Shown here in pieces: positions 25,029 to 33,936 of a stretch of 64,000 nt of DNA. The notes beneath the pieces were generated by a model. The model saw only the letters and a program-made list of their open reading frames with translations, was not told where the DNA came from and did not search any database. Made by a program: the position numbers and the translations under genes. This DNA comes from RGIG4140 sp045655105 (GTDB taxonomy: Bacteria; Pseudomonadota; Alphaproteobacteria; CAAHEQ01; UBA3637): the NCBI GenBank assembly GCA_045655105.1, contig JAZOOQ010000006.1:1-64000 (forward strand), given 5' to 3'. Each line of letters starts with the position of its first letter. Positions within the stretch are counted from its first letter, which is position 1.

Positions 25029-25835
25029 TTAAACATTTATATCATTTGCAGGGGCTGTTTGCAAGTCTCTTTGAAAAATATTTTGAAGAACATTAATGAT
25101 TTCTTGACGTCCACTCAAAGCAGATGGAGAGGTGTGCATATTCAAACCATTTTCTTTTAAATCCATCATTGTTAACCCTTTTAAGAACAATTCTCTATAA
25201 ATCACACGATCAGAAACACCTGCAGATAATGTGTAATGAATACGTCTTGAAAGAGCATTTAAAAGTGTTGTCATTAATTGAGAGTTTTTGCTCTTTGTGT
25301 AGGTTAAACGATTGCGAACAATCAACCAATGAAGAGGTGGTTTGCGTTCAATCATGCGTTGTTGACGAGTTGACCAAACTTTTTGAGAAAAGTGACTTGG
25401 GCCTTTAATGCGTAATGAGCCCGTGTCCACTTGAGCCAAAACATCAAGGTCAATTAAACTATCATTTAATGGCGTGATAAGTGTATCTGCTAAAACCATA
25501 GCTTCTTGAGAGTAATCGTTGCTGCTACCTGGGGTATCAACGATAATGAAATCAGCAGTTTCTTTTGCCTTTTCAATTTGGCCGCGAATGGTATAAATTT
25601 TTGCCATTTCATCTGTCCAGTGTGTATGAACAGGCATTGGAATTGGAGTGCCCATGTTTTTTAAGAATTGTTCTCTGTTTTCAAGGTAGTGAGTAAGAGA
25701 TCCTTGTGGATAATCTAAATCAAAAGAAACAACTTTTTTTCCAAGGCGCAATAAAGCAACAATAATATGCATGGCAAGGGTTGATTTTCCTGTGCCGCCC
25801 TTTTCATTTGCGAATACGATTACATGAGCAGTCAT
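25029..25835 (-). CDS. mipZ: MipZ-type ParA-family ATPase, division-site regulator
   Basis: In alphaproteobacteria MipZ forms a bipolar gradient via ParB and inhibits FtsZ away from midcell. The 268-residue protein begins MTAHVIVFANEKGGTGKSTLAMHI (deviant Walker A), has FDLDYPQGSLTHYLENR (A' motif typical of MipZ rather than ParA) and FIIVDTPGSSNDYS (Walker B), then the MipZ-specific segment DLDVLAQVD and LHWLIVRNRLT. AAGGAAAG precedes the ATG. It adds a third cell-cycle gene to the window besides ctrA and chpT. Confidence 0.92.
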   Translation of the reverse strand: MTAHVIVFANEKGGTGKSTLAMHIIVALLRLGKKVVSFDLDYPQGSLTHYLENREQFLKNMGTPIPMPVHTHWTDEMAKIYTIRGQIEKAKETADFIIVDTPGSSNDYSQEAMVLADTLITPLNDSLIDLDVLAQVDTGSLRIKGPSHFSQKVWSTRQQRMIERKPPLHWLIVRNRLTYTKSKNSQLMTTLLNALSRRIHYTLSAGVSDRVIYRELFLKGLTMMDLKENGLNMHTSPSALSGRQEIINVLQNIFQRDLQTAPANDINV

Positions 25836-26052
25836 TTTTTCTTTCCTTAAAATAAAGTGAACGAAATAAGCAATTGTTTATTAAAGTTAAAAAAAATGTT
25901 TTCCACAATAAAGAAAACAATCGCTTATAACAATTTTTTTCAAATTTTTGTTATAAATATCATAATTTTTATTAAAAGTCAACAAGGATATTGAAAAAAG
26001 AAATAACTTGTGATATGCACGAAAAAAAGAAGAAATAAGTTTTTGATAGCTT

Positions 26053-26083
26053 CTTGAATTTTAAATAAAACTGCTTATATATG
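26053..26083 (+). promoter_or_regulatory. RpoH (sigma32) heat-shock promoter for htpG
   Basis: CTTGAA (26053-26058) with 17 bases between CTTG and CTTATATATG (26074-26083). This matches the alphaproteobacterial RpoH consensus CTTG-N17/18-CYTATNTNNG at every fixed position. The predicted start, near 26090, excludes the in-frame ATG at 26085 and supports initiation at 26109. Confidence 0.75.
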
Positions 26084-26108
26084 TATGTATCAGATGAAAG
26101 GAAAAAAA

Positions 26109-27965
26109 ATGACAGAAGAAAAAATAGAATTTAAGGCCGAGGTTAGTAAGGTTTTAGATATTGTGATTCACTCTTTGTATTCGAATAAAGAGATTTTTTT
26201 AAGAGAATTAATTTCAAATGCATCTGATGCTTCCGATAAGTTAAGATATGCCTTATTATTGCATCCTGAATTAGCATCAAAAACAGGTGAATTTAAAATT
26301 ATTTTATCCCCTGATAAATTGAATAAAACCTTAACAATTACCGATAATGGAATCGGTATGAATAAAGAAGATTTAATCAATCATTTGGGAACAATTGCAA
26401 GATCTGGTTCTGCTGAATTTATTAAATCATTAACAGGCAATAAACAAAAAGATATGGCGCTTATTGGCCAATTTGGTGTGGGATTTTATTCTGCCTTTAT
26501 GGTTGCTGATAAAGTTACTGTTAAAACAAAAAAAGCAGGAGATGATAAAGGATACATTTGGGTGTCATCTGGTGCTGAGTCTTTTACAATTGAAGAAGAT
26601 GATTCTTTGCCGATTGGAACAAGCATTATTCTTTCATTAAAACCAGATGATGAAGAGTTTTTAGAACCTATTCGTTTACGCCATTTGGTTCGTCAATATT
26701 CAGATCATATTTCAATTCCAATTATTTTGAAAGAAGGCGCAAAAGAAGAAACAATTAACTCTGCAAGTGCTCTTTGGACGCGTTCAAAATCTGAAATTAC
26801 AACAGAGCAATATAAAGATTTTTATCAATCTGTTTCTCATGCCTTTGATGAGCCATGGATGACAATGCATTATAAAGCAGAAGGAACGATTGATTATACA
26901 GCATTATTATTTGTTCCAACAAAGCCTCCATTTAATCTTTTTCAACCTGACAGAAAATCAAATATTCAACTTTATGTGAATAGAGTTTTTATTTCTGATG
27001 ATTTGCCAGAATTAATGCCATTTTTCTTAAGATTTATGACTGGTGTGATTGATACAAATGATTTGCCATTAAATGTATCTAGAGAAATGCTTCAAAAAAC
27101 ACCTGTGATGCAAAAAATTAAAAAAGGCATTGTTAAACGTATTTTAAACGAGCTTAAAAAACGATCTGAAAATAAAGAAGATTATAAAAAGTTTTGGGAT
27201 TCATTTGGTATTGTTTTTAAAGAAGGTTTGTATGAACCAATTGATGAAAGATTAGAAGTGGCGGATCTTTGCCGTTTTAATCAAACAAAAGGTGATGAAT
27301 TAACAAGTTTTGATGAATATGTTTCTTCGATGAAAGAGGGCCAAGAAAATATTTATTATTTAACTGGAACAAATATTGAAGCTTTAAAAAATAATCCACA
27401 ATTAGAAGGTTTTGCAGCACGCGGTATTAATGTTTTATTGCTTACAGATCCTATTGATGAATTTTGGATTCAAACATATACGGAACATAAAGGCAAAAAG
27501 ATTGTTTCTGTTATGCATGCAGGGGCTGATATTGAAAAAATTAAATTAGAAAATGAACCAACAGAACAAGCTCTAGATAAAAGTAAAGAAAAGGAATTAA
27601 TTAATCGAATTAAAGAAACTCTTAAAGAAAGCGTTAAAGATGTTCAAGTAACAGATCGATTAACAAAAAGCCCATTTGCGTTGATTACACCTGCAGGGGT
27701 TATGAGTTTGAATCTTGAACGTTTAATGAAAGCGCATGGGCAACAAATTGCTATGAATAGTGATCGTATTTTGGAAATTAATCCGCGTCATGAAGTGATT
27801 CATAAATTGGCCGATATGTTGGATAAAAAAGAGATGGATGATAAAATAAATGATGCTATCTTAGTTTTATTTGATCAAACATTAATTGCTGAGGGTGAAC
27901 CACTTAAAGATCCTGCGGCGTTTTCAAGAAGATTAACTTCATTTGTTTTAAGTGGTTTGGTTTAA
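26109..27965 (+). CDS. htpG: chaperone HtpG (Hsp90)
   Basis: ATP-dependent chaperone. The 618-residue protein has the GHKL ATPase domain with FLRELISNASDASDKLR, TDNGIGMNKEDL, GTIARSGS and GQFGVGFYSAFMVAD (ATP lid), the middle domain with the catalytic arginine loop LPLNVSREMLQ, and the C-terminal dimerisation domain. The ATG at 26109 follows GAAAGGA and a heat-shock promoter. Followed by a terminator shared with the convergent invertase gene. Confidence 0.97.
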   Translation: MTEEKIEFKAEVSKVLDIVIHSLYSNKEIFLRELISNASDASDKLRYALLLHPELASKTGEFKIILSPDKLNKTLTITDNGIGMNKEDLINHLGTIARSGSAEFIKSLTGNKQKDMALIGQFGVGFYSAFMVADKVTVKTKKAGDDKGYIWVSSGAESFTIEEDDSLPIGTSIILSLKPDDEEFLEPIRLRHLVRQYSDHISIPIILKEGAKEETINSASALWTRSKSEITTEQYKDFYQSVSHAFDEPWMTMHYKAEGTIDYTALLFVPTKPPFNLFQPDRKSNIQLYVNRVFISDDLPELMPFFLRFMTGVIDTNDLPLNVSREMLQKTPVMQKIKKGIVKRILNELKKRSENKEDYKKFWDSFGIVFKEGLYEPIDERLEVADLCRFNQTKGDELTSFDEYVSSMKEGQENIYYLTGTNIEALKNNPQLEGFAARGINVLLLTDPIDEFWIQTYTEHKGKKIVSVMHAGADIEKIKLENEPTEQALDKSKEKELINRIKETLKESVKDVQVTDRLTKSPFALITPAGVMSLNLERLMKAHGQQIAMNSDRILEINPRHEVIHKLADMLDKKEMDDKINDAILVLFDQTLIAEGEPLKDPAAFSRRLTSFVLSGLV

Positions 27966-27971
27966 AAAATT

Positions 27972-28001
27972 GAGGCGCTTTAAAAAGCGCCTCTTTTTTT
28001 T
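27972..28001. terminator. terminator of htpG, possibly bidirectional
   Basis: Stem GAGGCGCTTT / AAGCGCCTC (27972-27993) with an 8-base T-run, three bases before the convergent invertase stop. Confidence 0.85.
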
Positions 28002-28004
28002 ATC

Positions 28005-28607
28005 CTAATTTAAATTTTCTCGTTTAAGAAAGTATCGAAGAGTTGTGCGTTCAACATTAAACTCCTTGGCAATTTTAGTTTTTGAAACACCTTGTTCTAA
28101 AAGTTGTTTAATTTTATTTGCATGGTCTGAAAGTTTTAATTTTTTATTTTTAGATGAAAAGGGGCGCCCTAGTTTTTTTCCGCTGGCTTTTAAGTTTTCT
28201 AAGGATGCCTTTGTTCTTTCAGAAATAAGATTGCGCTCAATTTCAGCAGAAACACCAAATGTAAAAGCAATAACTTTTGATTGTATATCATCTCCTAATC
28301 TATATTTTTCTTTGATTGTCCAAATTTGGCATCCTTTATTTAAACAGTTTTCTAGAATTTTAAAAATTTCTAAAATCGATCGACCAAGACGAGATATTTC
28401 GCAAGAAATTAAAATATCGCCTGGTTTCATATTAGTAAGAACTTTAAAAAGTTTTCTTTGTGTTAAATGTTTTCTAGAAGAAATGGTTTCTTCCACCCAT
28501 TGCTGAATGTCAATATTATTGTTTTTTGCAAATTTTTGTATTTCATGTTTTTGGTGAGAAACAGTTTGTTTTTCTGATGAAACACGAATATATCCGATAA
28601 TAGCCAT
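28005..28607 (-). CDS. Mpi-type serine recombinase (DNA invertase), copy 2
   Basis: The 200-residue protein has the resolvase catalytic domain (MAIIGYIRVSSEKQTVSHQ with nucleophile Ser, CEISRLGRSILEI, YRLGDDIQSKVIAFTFGVSAEIERNLISERT) and a C-terminal helix-turn-helix (GVSKTKIAKEFNVERTTLRYFL). It belongs with Bacteroides Mpi, which inverts promoters bounded by short inverted repeats. Its gene faces away from the autotransporter gene, and the 12-bp inverted repeats at 28651 and 28777 lie between the two starts. AAGGAG precedes the ATG. If the segment flips, the internal promoter would point into this gene. About 45-50% similar by eye to copy 1. Confidence 0.88.
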   Translation of the reverse strand: MAIIGYIRVSSEKQTVSHQKHEIQKFAKNNNIDIQQWVEETISSRKHLTQRKLFKVLTNMKPGDILISCEISRLGRSILEIFKILENCLNKGCQIWTIKEKYRLGDDIQSKVIAFTFGVSAEIERNLISERTKASLENLKASGKKLGRPFSSKNKKLKLSDHANKIKQLLEQGVSKTKIAKEFNVERTTLRYFLKRENLN

Positions 28608-28650
28608 AAAAAACTCCTTTGATAAATTTAAATGAACTGCGATTTATTTT

Positions 28651-28788
28651 AAGGAACGTTTAAATCAAACACTTTTTTTTATTAAATGGTTTAAAAACAT
28701 TTTTTTTCAATCTTTGATTTTAAAAGGATTTTCTTTTAAATTAGCTCAAATAAAGATCAAAAATAAATGGTGAGAATAAACGTTCCTT
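28651..28788. mobile_element. putative invertible promoter segment bounded by 12-bp inverted repeats
   Basis: AAGGAACGTTTA (28651-28662) and its exact reverse complement TAAACGTTCCTT (28777-28788) enclose 114 bases in the interval between the invertase gene and the autotransporter gene. The AAACGTTCCT core differs at one position from the ARACGTWCGT core I recall for Mpi-dependent invertible promoters of Bacteroides fragilis. A promoter-like pair inside points toward the autotransporter in this orientation. Confidence 0.7.
28714..28742 (+). promoter_or_regulatory. promoter inside the invertible segment, currently facing the autotransporter
   Basis: TTGATT (28714-28719), 17-base spacer, TAAATT (28737-28742). 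No comparable pair was found on the other strand of the segment, so the orientation shown is probably ON. Confidence 0.5.
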
Positions 28789-28836
28789 TATGCTATCCAG
28801 TTAAACATAGAATAATATGCATTTTTAGGGGGAATT

Positions 28837-31680
28837 ATGAAAAAATTATATGCAACACTTTTAACAACAAGTTTCCTTTTTTCTTTAAATACTTATGCAA
28901 CAACTGTTTCTTCATTTCAAGGGTTAACAGATGCTTTAGGATCAGCTGATGCAAATGTTGTTTTTGATGCTTCTTCTGTTATAAATGTTGATGGATGGCT
29001 GACAGTAAAAGAAGGTCAATCTGTTGCACTTCAAAATATTGCCTCTTGGACAAACATGAATCAAACTTTTAAAATTTCTAATAATGAATATGTTGCAGGA
29101 ACAATACCAAGCCTTGGAAACAGCAATACATTTGGCATTGGAAAAGAAAGATTAATTATGAATTCAGGTGAGTTGAAAATTAATAGCGTTGTTGTTCAAA
29201 ATAATGACTTGTTAACTTCTTCAAGACCTAATAATCAGTATGCTTTGTGGGGATCTGCATTTATTCAAAATAAAGGGATTATTACAGAAATATCCGATTT
29301 GATAGTAAAAAATAATGATGTTAACACCTTAAAGGGGCATGATTTATGGGGTGGGTTAGTTGGAAATCTTGATGGTGGCCAAATTAAAAGCATTAAAAAT
29401 ACTGTTTTTGAAAACAATTCATTTTTAACACAACAAAGCTCTCCTCATGGAGCTGTTATTTATAATGGATCAAATACAGCAGGTTCTCCTTCAGTTATTG
29501 AACTTATTGAAGAAACAGAATTCAAAAATAATCATATGTTTGCTAGCGAGAATAATAGTGGAGGTGGTCACGGTGGCGTTATTGATAACAATCAAAGAGG
29601 TGTTGTTAATAAGATACATAAAACAAAATTTATCAATAACAGCTCACAAAAACCTGGCTCAGAAGCATCAGGACATGCTTCTGGTGGAGCAATAGATAAT
29701 TATCATATTATTAAAGAAATTTCAGAGAGCGAATTTCACGGAAATTTTGTTTTTACTGAATCAAGGGATGCTCTTGTAATGGGTGGGGCAATTAAAAACC
29801 TGTATGTAAGCGCATCTCTAGATGCAGCTGGGCGTATTGATAATATTGTGGATGTAGATTTTATTGGAAATTATGCCAAAAATACTGCGGGCGAAGCCTA
29901 TGGTGGTGCATTTGCAACTGGGGATGGGGCTCGTGGAGCAGCAATAACTGAAAAAATGATTAATGTGTTATTCAAAAAAAATTATGCACAAGGAGATGGG
30001 CTTGAAGATGGTTCTGGTGGTGCATTTGGTGGTGCAATGTATAACACAGGAACAATCAAAACATTAAACGGGAAGTTTATCGAGAACTATGCTATTAGTA
30101 AATGTGGCAAAGCTCAAGGTGGTGCAATTTGGAATAAAGGCACAATTGAAAGCATTAAGGATTCAGAATTTACAGGCAACTATGCAACAGGTGGATCTGA
30201 ATCATTGGGTGGTGCAATATATAATGAGGGCACAATTGGATTTGAAGGAACAAATATCTTTAAAGGCAATAAAACAGGCAATAAACTTAATGATATTTAT
30301 AACACAGGAACAATCACCGTTTCAGGAGATTTAACGCTTGATGGCGGTATTACTGGAACAGGAGCTGTTACTTTTAAAGACGGCGCTTCTTTAAATGCCA
30401 CATTAAATCAAACAACAATTTTGGCAGATAGTGTTACATTTGAAGGAAATAATAAATTAAGTTTTGTGATCGGTGGAGATATTGAATCAAAAACATATGA
30501 CTTCATTGAAGCTTCTTTAACAGGAAGCGAAAATGTTTCAATCAGAGAAAATGCATTATATGATTTATCCTTAACAGATGAAGGTGATATTACTGTTGGT
30601 AAAAAAAGCTCTGATGAAATTCAAAAGACTCTTGAACAAAATATGGATAAAAAATCAGCAGAAATTATCACAGCTGTTTTAAATTCGAAAGGCAGTGAAA
30701 AATTAGCTGAATTATCATCAGAATTTTCAACAATTGTTCAAGAAGGAAGTTTTGAAAAAGCAACAAAAGGGGCCAAAGAATTAGCGCCAACAGATTCAGC
30801 CGTTGTTGGGCAAGTTGCGCAATCAACAAATACATTATTGTTAAATACAATAGGAAATAGAGTTGAAAGCACAGGTCGTTCAGGTGGTGATGCATTTAAA
30901 AATTCAAGCCTTTGGATGAAAGCACTTTATTCTAATGCAGAACAAGAATCTTCCTCTTCAAGTGAAGGGTTTGAAGCAGATACAAAAGGATTTGTATTGG
31001 GAGTTGATGGCAAAGCAACAGAAGATTTAACAATTGGGGTTGGTTATGCATATACACAAAGCGAAATTGATGCAGGATCAAGAGAAATGGATGTAGATGG
31101 CCATAATGCTTTTGCTTATGCTCATTATCAACCAAATAAATGGTATGTAAATGGGGTTGTGTCATATGGTCAAAGTAAATATAAAGAAACCAAAACACCA
31201 CTTGGAATGGCTTTAAGAAGCGAATATGATGTTAAAACATATGGTGCAACACTTATGAGTGGATATAACCTTGAAAATGGTATTACTCCAGAAGTTGGAC
31301 TTCGTTATTTAATTGTTGATCAAGAAAGTTATAATGATGGGGTTCAAACAATTGAAACAGGTAAAACAGATTATTTAACGGCAGTTGTTGGAGCTAAGTT
31401 TAATGTAACCACACAAATTAATGATTGGGTTGTTGAACCAAATGCCAGAATTTATGCCACATATGATTTAATCAGTGATGATACCATTGCAACAGTATCA
31501 TTCGCAGAAGGAGCCGGTTCTCAAGTTAAGGGAGAAAGTTTAGATCGTTTTGGAATTGAAACGGGGTTGGGTGTTTCTGCAACACTTGACAGCATTGAGT
31601 TGAGTTTGGATTATTTAGGTGGATTTAAAAAAGATTATCAAAATCACTCTGGTATAATCAAAGCTAAATATCATTTCTAA
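28837..31680 (+). CDS. autotransporter (type V secreted surface protein)
   Basis: The 947-residue precursor has a signal peptide (MKKLYATLLTTSFLFSLNTYA), a passenger of right-handed beta-helix type with recurring NN-F-x-N and G-G-A-I/F-x-N motifs (SGGAIDN, MGGAIKN, QGGAIWN, LGGAIYN between residues ~210 and 470), a linker helix near 590-680, and a C-terminal autotransporter barrel from ~687 (SLWMKALYSNAEQ, FVLGVDGKATEDLTIGVGYAYTQSE) ending KAKYHF with terminal Phe. The GGAI-N repeats resemble the polymorphic outer-membrane protein/pectin-lyase-like class. Function of the passenger is unknown, probably adhesion or shielding. GGGGGAA precedes the ATG. Expression is probably switched by the adjacent invertible promoter. 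Confidence 0.9.
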   Translation: MKKLYATLLTTSFLFSLNTYATTVSSFQGLTDALGSADANVVFDASSVINVDGWLTVKEGQSVALQNIASWTNMNQTFKISNNEYVAGTIPSLGNSNTFGIGKERLIMNSGELKINSVVVQNNDLLTSSRPNNQYALWGSAFIQNKGIITEISDLIVKNNDVNTLKGHDLWGGLVGNLDGGQIKSIKNTVFENNSFLTQQSSPHGAVIYNGSNTAGSPSVIELIEETEFKNNHMFASENNSGGGHGGVIDNNQRGVVNKIHKTKFINNSSQKPGSEASGHASGGAIDNYHIIKEISESEFHGNFVFTESRDALVMGGAIKNLYVSASLDAAGRIDNIVDVDFIGNYAKNTAGEAYGGAFATGDGARGAAITEKMINVLFKKNYAQGDGLEDGSGGAFGGAMYNTGTIKTLNGKFIENYAISKCGKAQGGAIWNKGTIESIKDSEFTGNYATGGSESLGGAIYNEGTIGFEGTNIFKGNKTGNKLNDIYNTGTITVSGDLTLDGGITGTGAVTFKDGASLNATLNQTTILADSVTFEGNNKLSFVIGGDIESKTYDFIEASLTGSENVSIRENALYDLSLTDEGDITVGKKSSDEIQKTLEQNMDKKSAEIITAVLNSKGSEKLAELSSEFSTIVQEGSFEKATKGAKELAPTDSAVVGQVAQSTNTLLLNTIGNRVESTGRSGGDAFKNSSLWMKALYSNAEQESSSSSEGFEADTKGFVLGVDGKATEDLTIGVGYAYTQSEIDAGSREMDVDGHNAFAYAHYQPNKWYVNGVVSYGQSKYKETKTPLGMALRSEYDVKTYGATLMSGYNLENGITPEVGLRYLIVDQESYNDGVQTIETGKTDYLTAVVGAKFNVTTQINDWVVEPNARIYATYDLISDDTIATVSFAEGAGSQVKGESLDRFGIETGLGVSATLDSIELSLDYLGGFKKDYQNHSGIIKAKYHF

Positions 31681-31698
31681 TGATTATGAAAAAAGGAA

Positions 31699-31728
31699 AA
31701 AACGAGGTGAAATCACCTCGTTTTTTTA
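31699..31728 (+). terminator. terminator of the autotransporter gene
   Basis: 12-bp stem AAAACGAGGTGA / TCACCTCGTTTT with T-run. Confidence 0.9.
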
Positions 31729-31790
31729 TTCAAAAGTTTGGGTTGAGGGGGAATTTATAAATGCTTATTTAAATAAAAAAGGAGGCATTT

Positions 31791-32516
31791 ATGAGCGAGG
31801 AAAAAAATCAAAAAGAAGGGTGTTTAAGAATAGGGGACAAAGCTCCAGCTTTTGAAGCGGATTCAACAATGGGAAAAATTTCTTTTCCTGTTGATTTTGA
31901 AGGGAAGTGGGTTATCTTTTTTTCTCATCCATCTGACTTTAGCGCTGTTTGCACAACAGAATTTATTTTTTTTGCAAATATGATGAATGAATTTGAAAAT
32001 TTAAATACAAAACTTCTTGGTTTATCTGTTGATGGATTAGCAAGTCATTTAGAGTGGCTTTATAAAATAGAAACAGAAATTTCTTTTCATGGGATAGTAA
32101 AAACAAAAATTAAATTTCCTTTGATTGCGGATTTATCTGGAGAAATTGCCAATCAATATGGCATGATTCATCCAAATGCTTCTATGGTAAAAGCTGTTCG
32201 TAGTGTTTTTTTTATTGATCCAACGGGAATTATTAGATCTATTTTATTTTACCCTTTTTCAACGGGTAGGAATTTTGATGAAATAAAGCGAATTTTGATA
32301 AGTTTGCAACTTTCCGATAAATTAAATATTTCAACACCAGCAAATTGGCAGCCTGGTGATGAAGTTGTTTCAAAAGCGCCAAATAATATCAATGATCTTG
32401 AACATCTTTCAAGAGAGACCATCAATAAATCTGGCGCTTGGTTTTTATCATTAGAAGAGCTTTCAAAAGAAGATATTGATATCGCCCTTTTAATAAAAAA
32501 GAATAGACTTAATTAA
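31791..32516 (+). CDS. 1-Cys-type peroxiredoxin
   Basis: Thiol peroxidase reducing hydroperoxides. The 241-residue protein has the thioredoxin-fold AhpC/TSA core with the peroxidatic site HPSDFSAVCTTE (Cys54 in a PxxxSxxC motif), FPLIADLSGEIANQYGM, and FFIDPTGIIRSILFYPFSTGRN typical of the Prx6/archaeal TSA group. The only other cysteine is Cys11; there is no C-terminal resolving cysteine, so it should work by a 1-Cys mechanism or use an external thiol. Perfect GGAGG seven bases before the ATG. Its 3' end overlaps the convergent 95-residue gene by eight bases. Confidence 0.9.
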   Translation: MSEEKNQKEGCLRIGDKAPAFEADSTMGKISFPVDFEGKWVIFFSHPSDFSAVCTTEFIFFANMMNEFENLNTKLLGLSVDGLASHLEWLYKIETEISFHGIVKTKIKFPLIADLSGEIANQYGMIHPNASMVKAVRSVFFIDPTGIIRSILFYPFSTGRNFDEIKRILISLQLSDKLNISTPANWQPGDEVVSKAPNNINDLEHLSRETINKSGAWFLSLEELSKEDIDIALLIKKNRLN

Positions 32517-32796
32517 TTATTTTTCGCTTATATGGATTACCATAACTTAATCCAACAGGTGCATTTTCACTAATCATACAATCAAAAAGAAAATAAGGAT
32601 CAGCTTGCCCTGCAAAAAGCTCATCTAAATAATATTTTATTTCTTCTTCAACTGATTGTTCTAATTCCCTTGCAGGGATTTTGTGAAGTGGACATTTAAA
32701 ATCAATCATTAAATCATCTTGAATGCGTTGTAATCTTTTTTGAATGCCGCGTTCAATAATTTCATATCGTTTAGCTTTTTCTTCTAGTGTTAACAT
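32509..32796 (-). CDS. small conserved-looking protein of unknown function
   Basis: A 95-residue soluble protein, not recognised. It begins with a charged helix (MLTLEEKAKRYEIIERGIQKRLQRIQDDL) likely to form a coiled coil, then FKCPLHKIPARELEQSVEEEIKYYLDELF and an acidic/aromatic end with two cysteines (CPLH, FDCMIS). Excellent ribosome binding site AAGGAGG and its own strong promoter. It lies downstream of the secretion operon but a terminator separates them, so it need not belong to it. Could be a small regulator. Confidence 0.7.
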   Translation of the reverse strand: MLTLEEKAKRYEIIERGIQKRLQRIQDDLMIDFKCPLHKIPARELEQSVEEEIKYYLDELFAGQADPYFLFDCMISENAPVGLSYGNPYKRKIIN

Positions 32797-32826
32797 TTGG
32801 CCTCCTTAAATTGTTTGTTGTTATAT

Positions 32827-32855
32827 ATTATACATATAATACATAATTTAAACAA
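32827..32855 (-). promoter_or_regulatory. sigma70-type promoter for the 95-residue protein gene
   Basis: Minus strand TTGTTT (32850-32855), 17 bases, consensus TATAAT (32827-32832), about 30 bases before the ATG. Confidence 0.65.
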
Positions 32856-32872
32856 GTCAAGAGAAAAATGTA

Positions 32873-32909
32873 TAAAAAAAAGAGGGTTTATAAAAAATAT
32901 AAAACCTCT
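32873..32909 (-). terminator. terminator at the end of the type IV secretion operon
   Basis: Minus-strand stem AGAGGTTTTAT / ATAAACCCTCT (10 of 11 pairs) followed by eight T, 24 bases beyond the virB11 stop. Confidence 0.75.
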
Positions 32910-32932
32910 AGATAATTTATCAAAAAATAAAA

Positions 32933-33922
32933 TTATGTTACTTCTGTAACCGCTCGGATATTTCCATCACGATTAATTTGCACAACGCGTAATTTTTCTT
33001 TCATCTCTCGGTATGTTTTTTCACGATCAGTTGTTGGATAGGAATGCAAAATTCGCCCAATAAACGCTTTATAAGCAGCATCTGGGCTTTCTGCGTGAAT
33101 TGTTGCAAAACAGTTTTCATGACCTGATCCCATTAATTCCCATAGGGCCCCAGCATTTGAAGTTGAAATTTCACCGCCAATAATAGCATCTGGAGTAAAA
33201 CGAACAGCAAGGTCGATTACTTTTTTATAATCAAAGTTATTTGTTAATTCTGTACGCGGTAAAACAATATGAACACGATTTTTGTGTGGCACAATAAGTT
33301 CCCGAGTATCTTCAATTGTTAAAATACGTTTATGTGGATCTAAAACTTTAATTAAATTGTTTAAAAACGTTGTTTTACCCGTTGCTGTTGCGCCAGAAAT
33401 TAAAACATGGTCGCCTCTTTTTATTGAAAGCATTAAACGTTCAAAAGGATCATCAGGATCTTCTACTTGTTTTAATCTATTTAGTGGGCGTAATCTTTCT
33501 CCAACACTAAGACCAAAATCACTCATAGAGATACTTACATCTTCTTTATAAACACGAATCGCCATGGCAATGCCACCAGTTAAGTCATTGTTATCATACA
33601 TTACATTTCGACCTGCAATGCCCGTAAAACGATGACCACCAGGAAGTGTGGCATAAACTGTTGGAGTTCCTTGTGTTGGATCAAACGCATAATCATAAGA
33701 ATTTGCAATAATATACATAATATTATTGAGGTATTCACGTGTTAATTTTGGATCTTCATAATAATGCCATGGATGTGCATGTCGTCCGCGTAATCTAAGC
33801 CAGATTCCTCCTGGAGAATCAACAGCAACTTCTTCAACATTATCTTGATTATACCAATAGGATAAGGGTCTTAGAGCTGATTCTAAAACCCGATAGGTAT
33901 CTGCAATAGATAATTCCCCCAT
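32933..33922 (-). CDS. virB11: VirB11-type secretion ATPase
   Basis: Hexameric ATPase at the cytoplasmic base of type IV secretion systems. The 329-residue protein has an N-terminal domain (VEEVAVDSPGGIWLRLRG), Walker A GATATGKTTFLNNL, Asp box TIEDTREL, Walker B DAIIGGEIST and His box SGHENCFATIHA, ordered as in VirB11/DotB. Slightly shorter than VirB11 (~340). It follows the giant virB10 after 14 bases; AAAAAGGAT precedes the ATG. No VirB4 or VirD4 ATPase is encoded in the window, so other energising subunits must be elsewhere. Confidence 0.93.
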   Translation of the reverse strand: MGELSIADTYRVLESALRPLSYWYNQDNVEEVAVDSPGGIWLRLRGRHAHPWHYYEDPKLTREYLNNIMYIIANSYDYAFDPTQGTPTVYATLPGGHRFTGIAGRNVMYDNNDLTGGIAMAIRVYKEDVSISMSDFGLSVGERLRPLNRLKQVEDPDDPFERLMLSIKRGDHVLISGATATGKTTFLNNLIKVLDPHKRILTIEDTRELIVPHKNRVHIVLPRTELTNNFDYKKVIDLAVRFTPDAIIGGEISTSNAGALWELMGSGHENCFATIHAESPDAAYKAFIGRILHSYPTTDREKTYREMKEKLRVVQINRDGNIRAVTEVT

Positions 33923-33936
33923 TTTTTTTATCCTTT

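Noticed and set aside
25836..26052. TTTTCCACA at 25899 as a DnaA box / origin signal
   Set aside because: A single degenerate match without clustering or an AT-rich unwinding array; neighbouring genes are not origin-associated.
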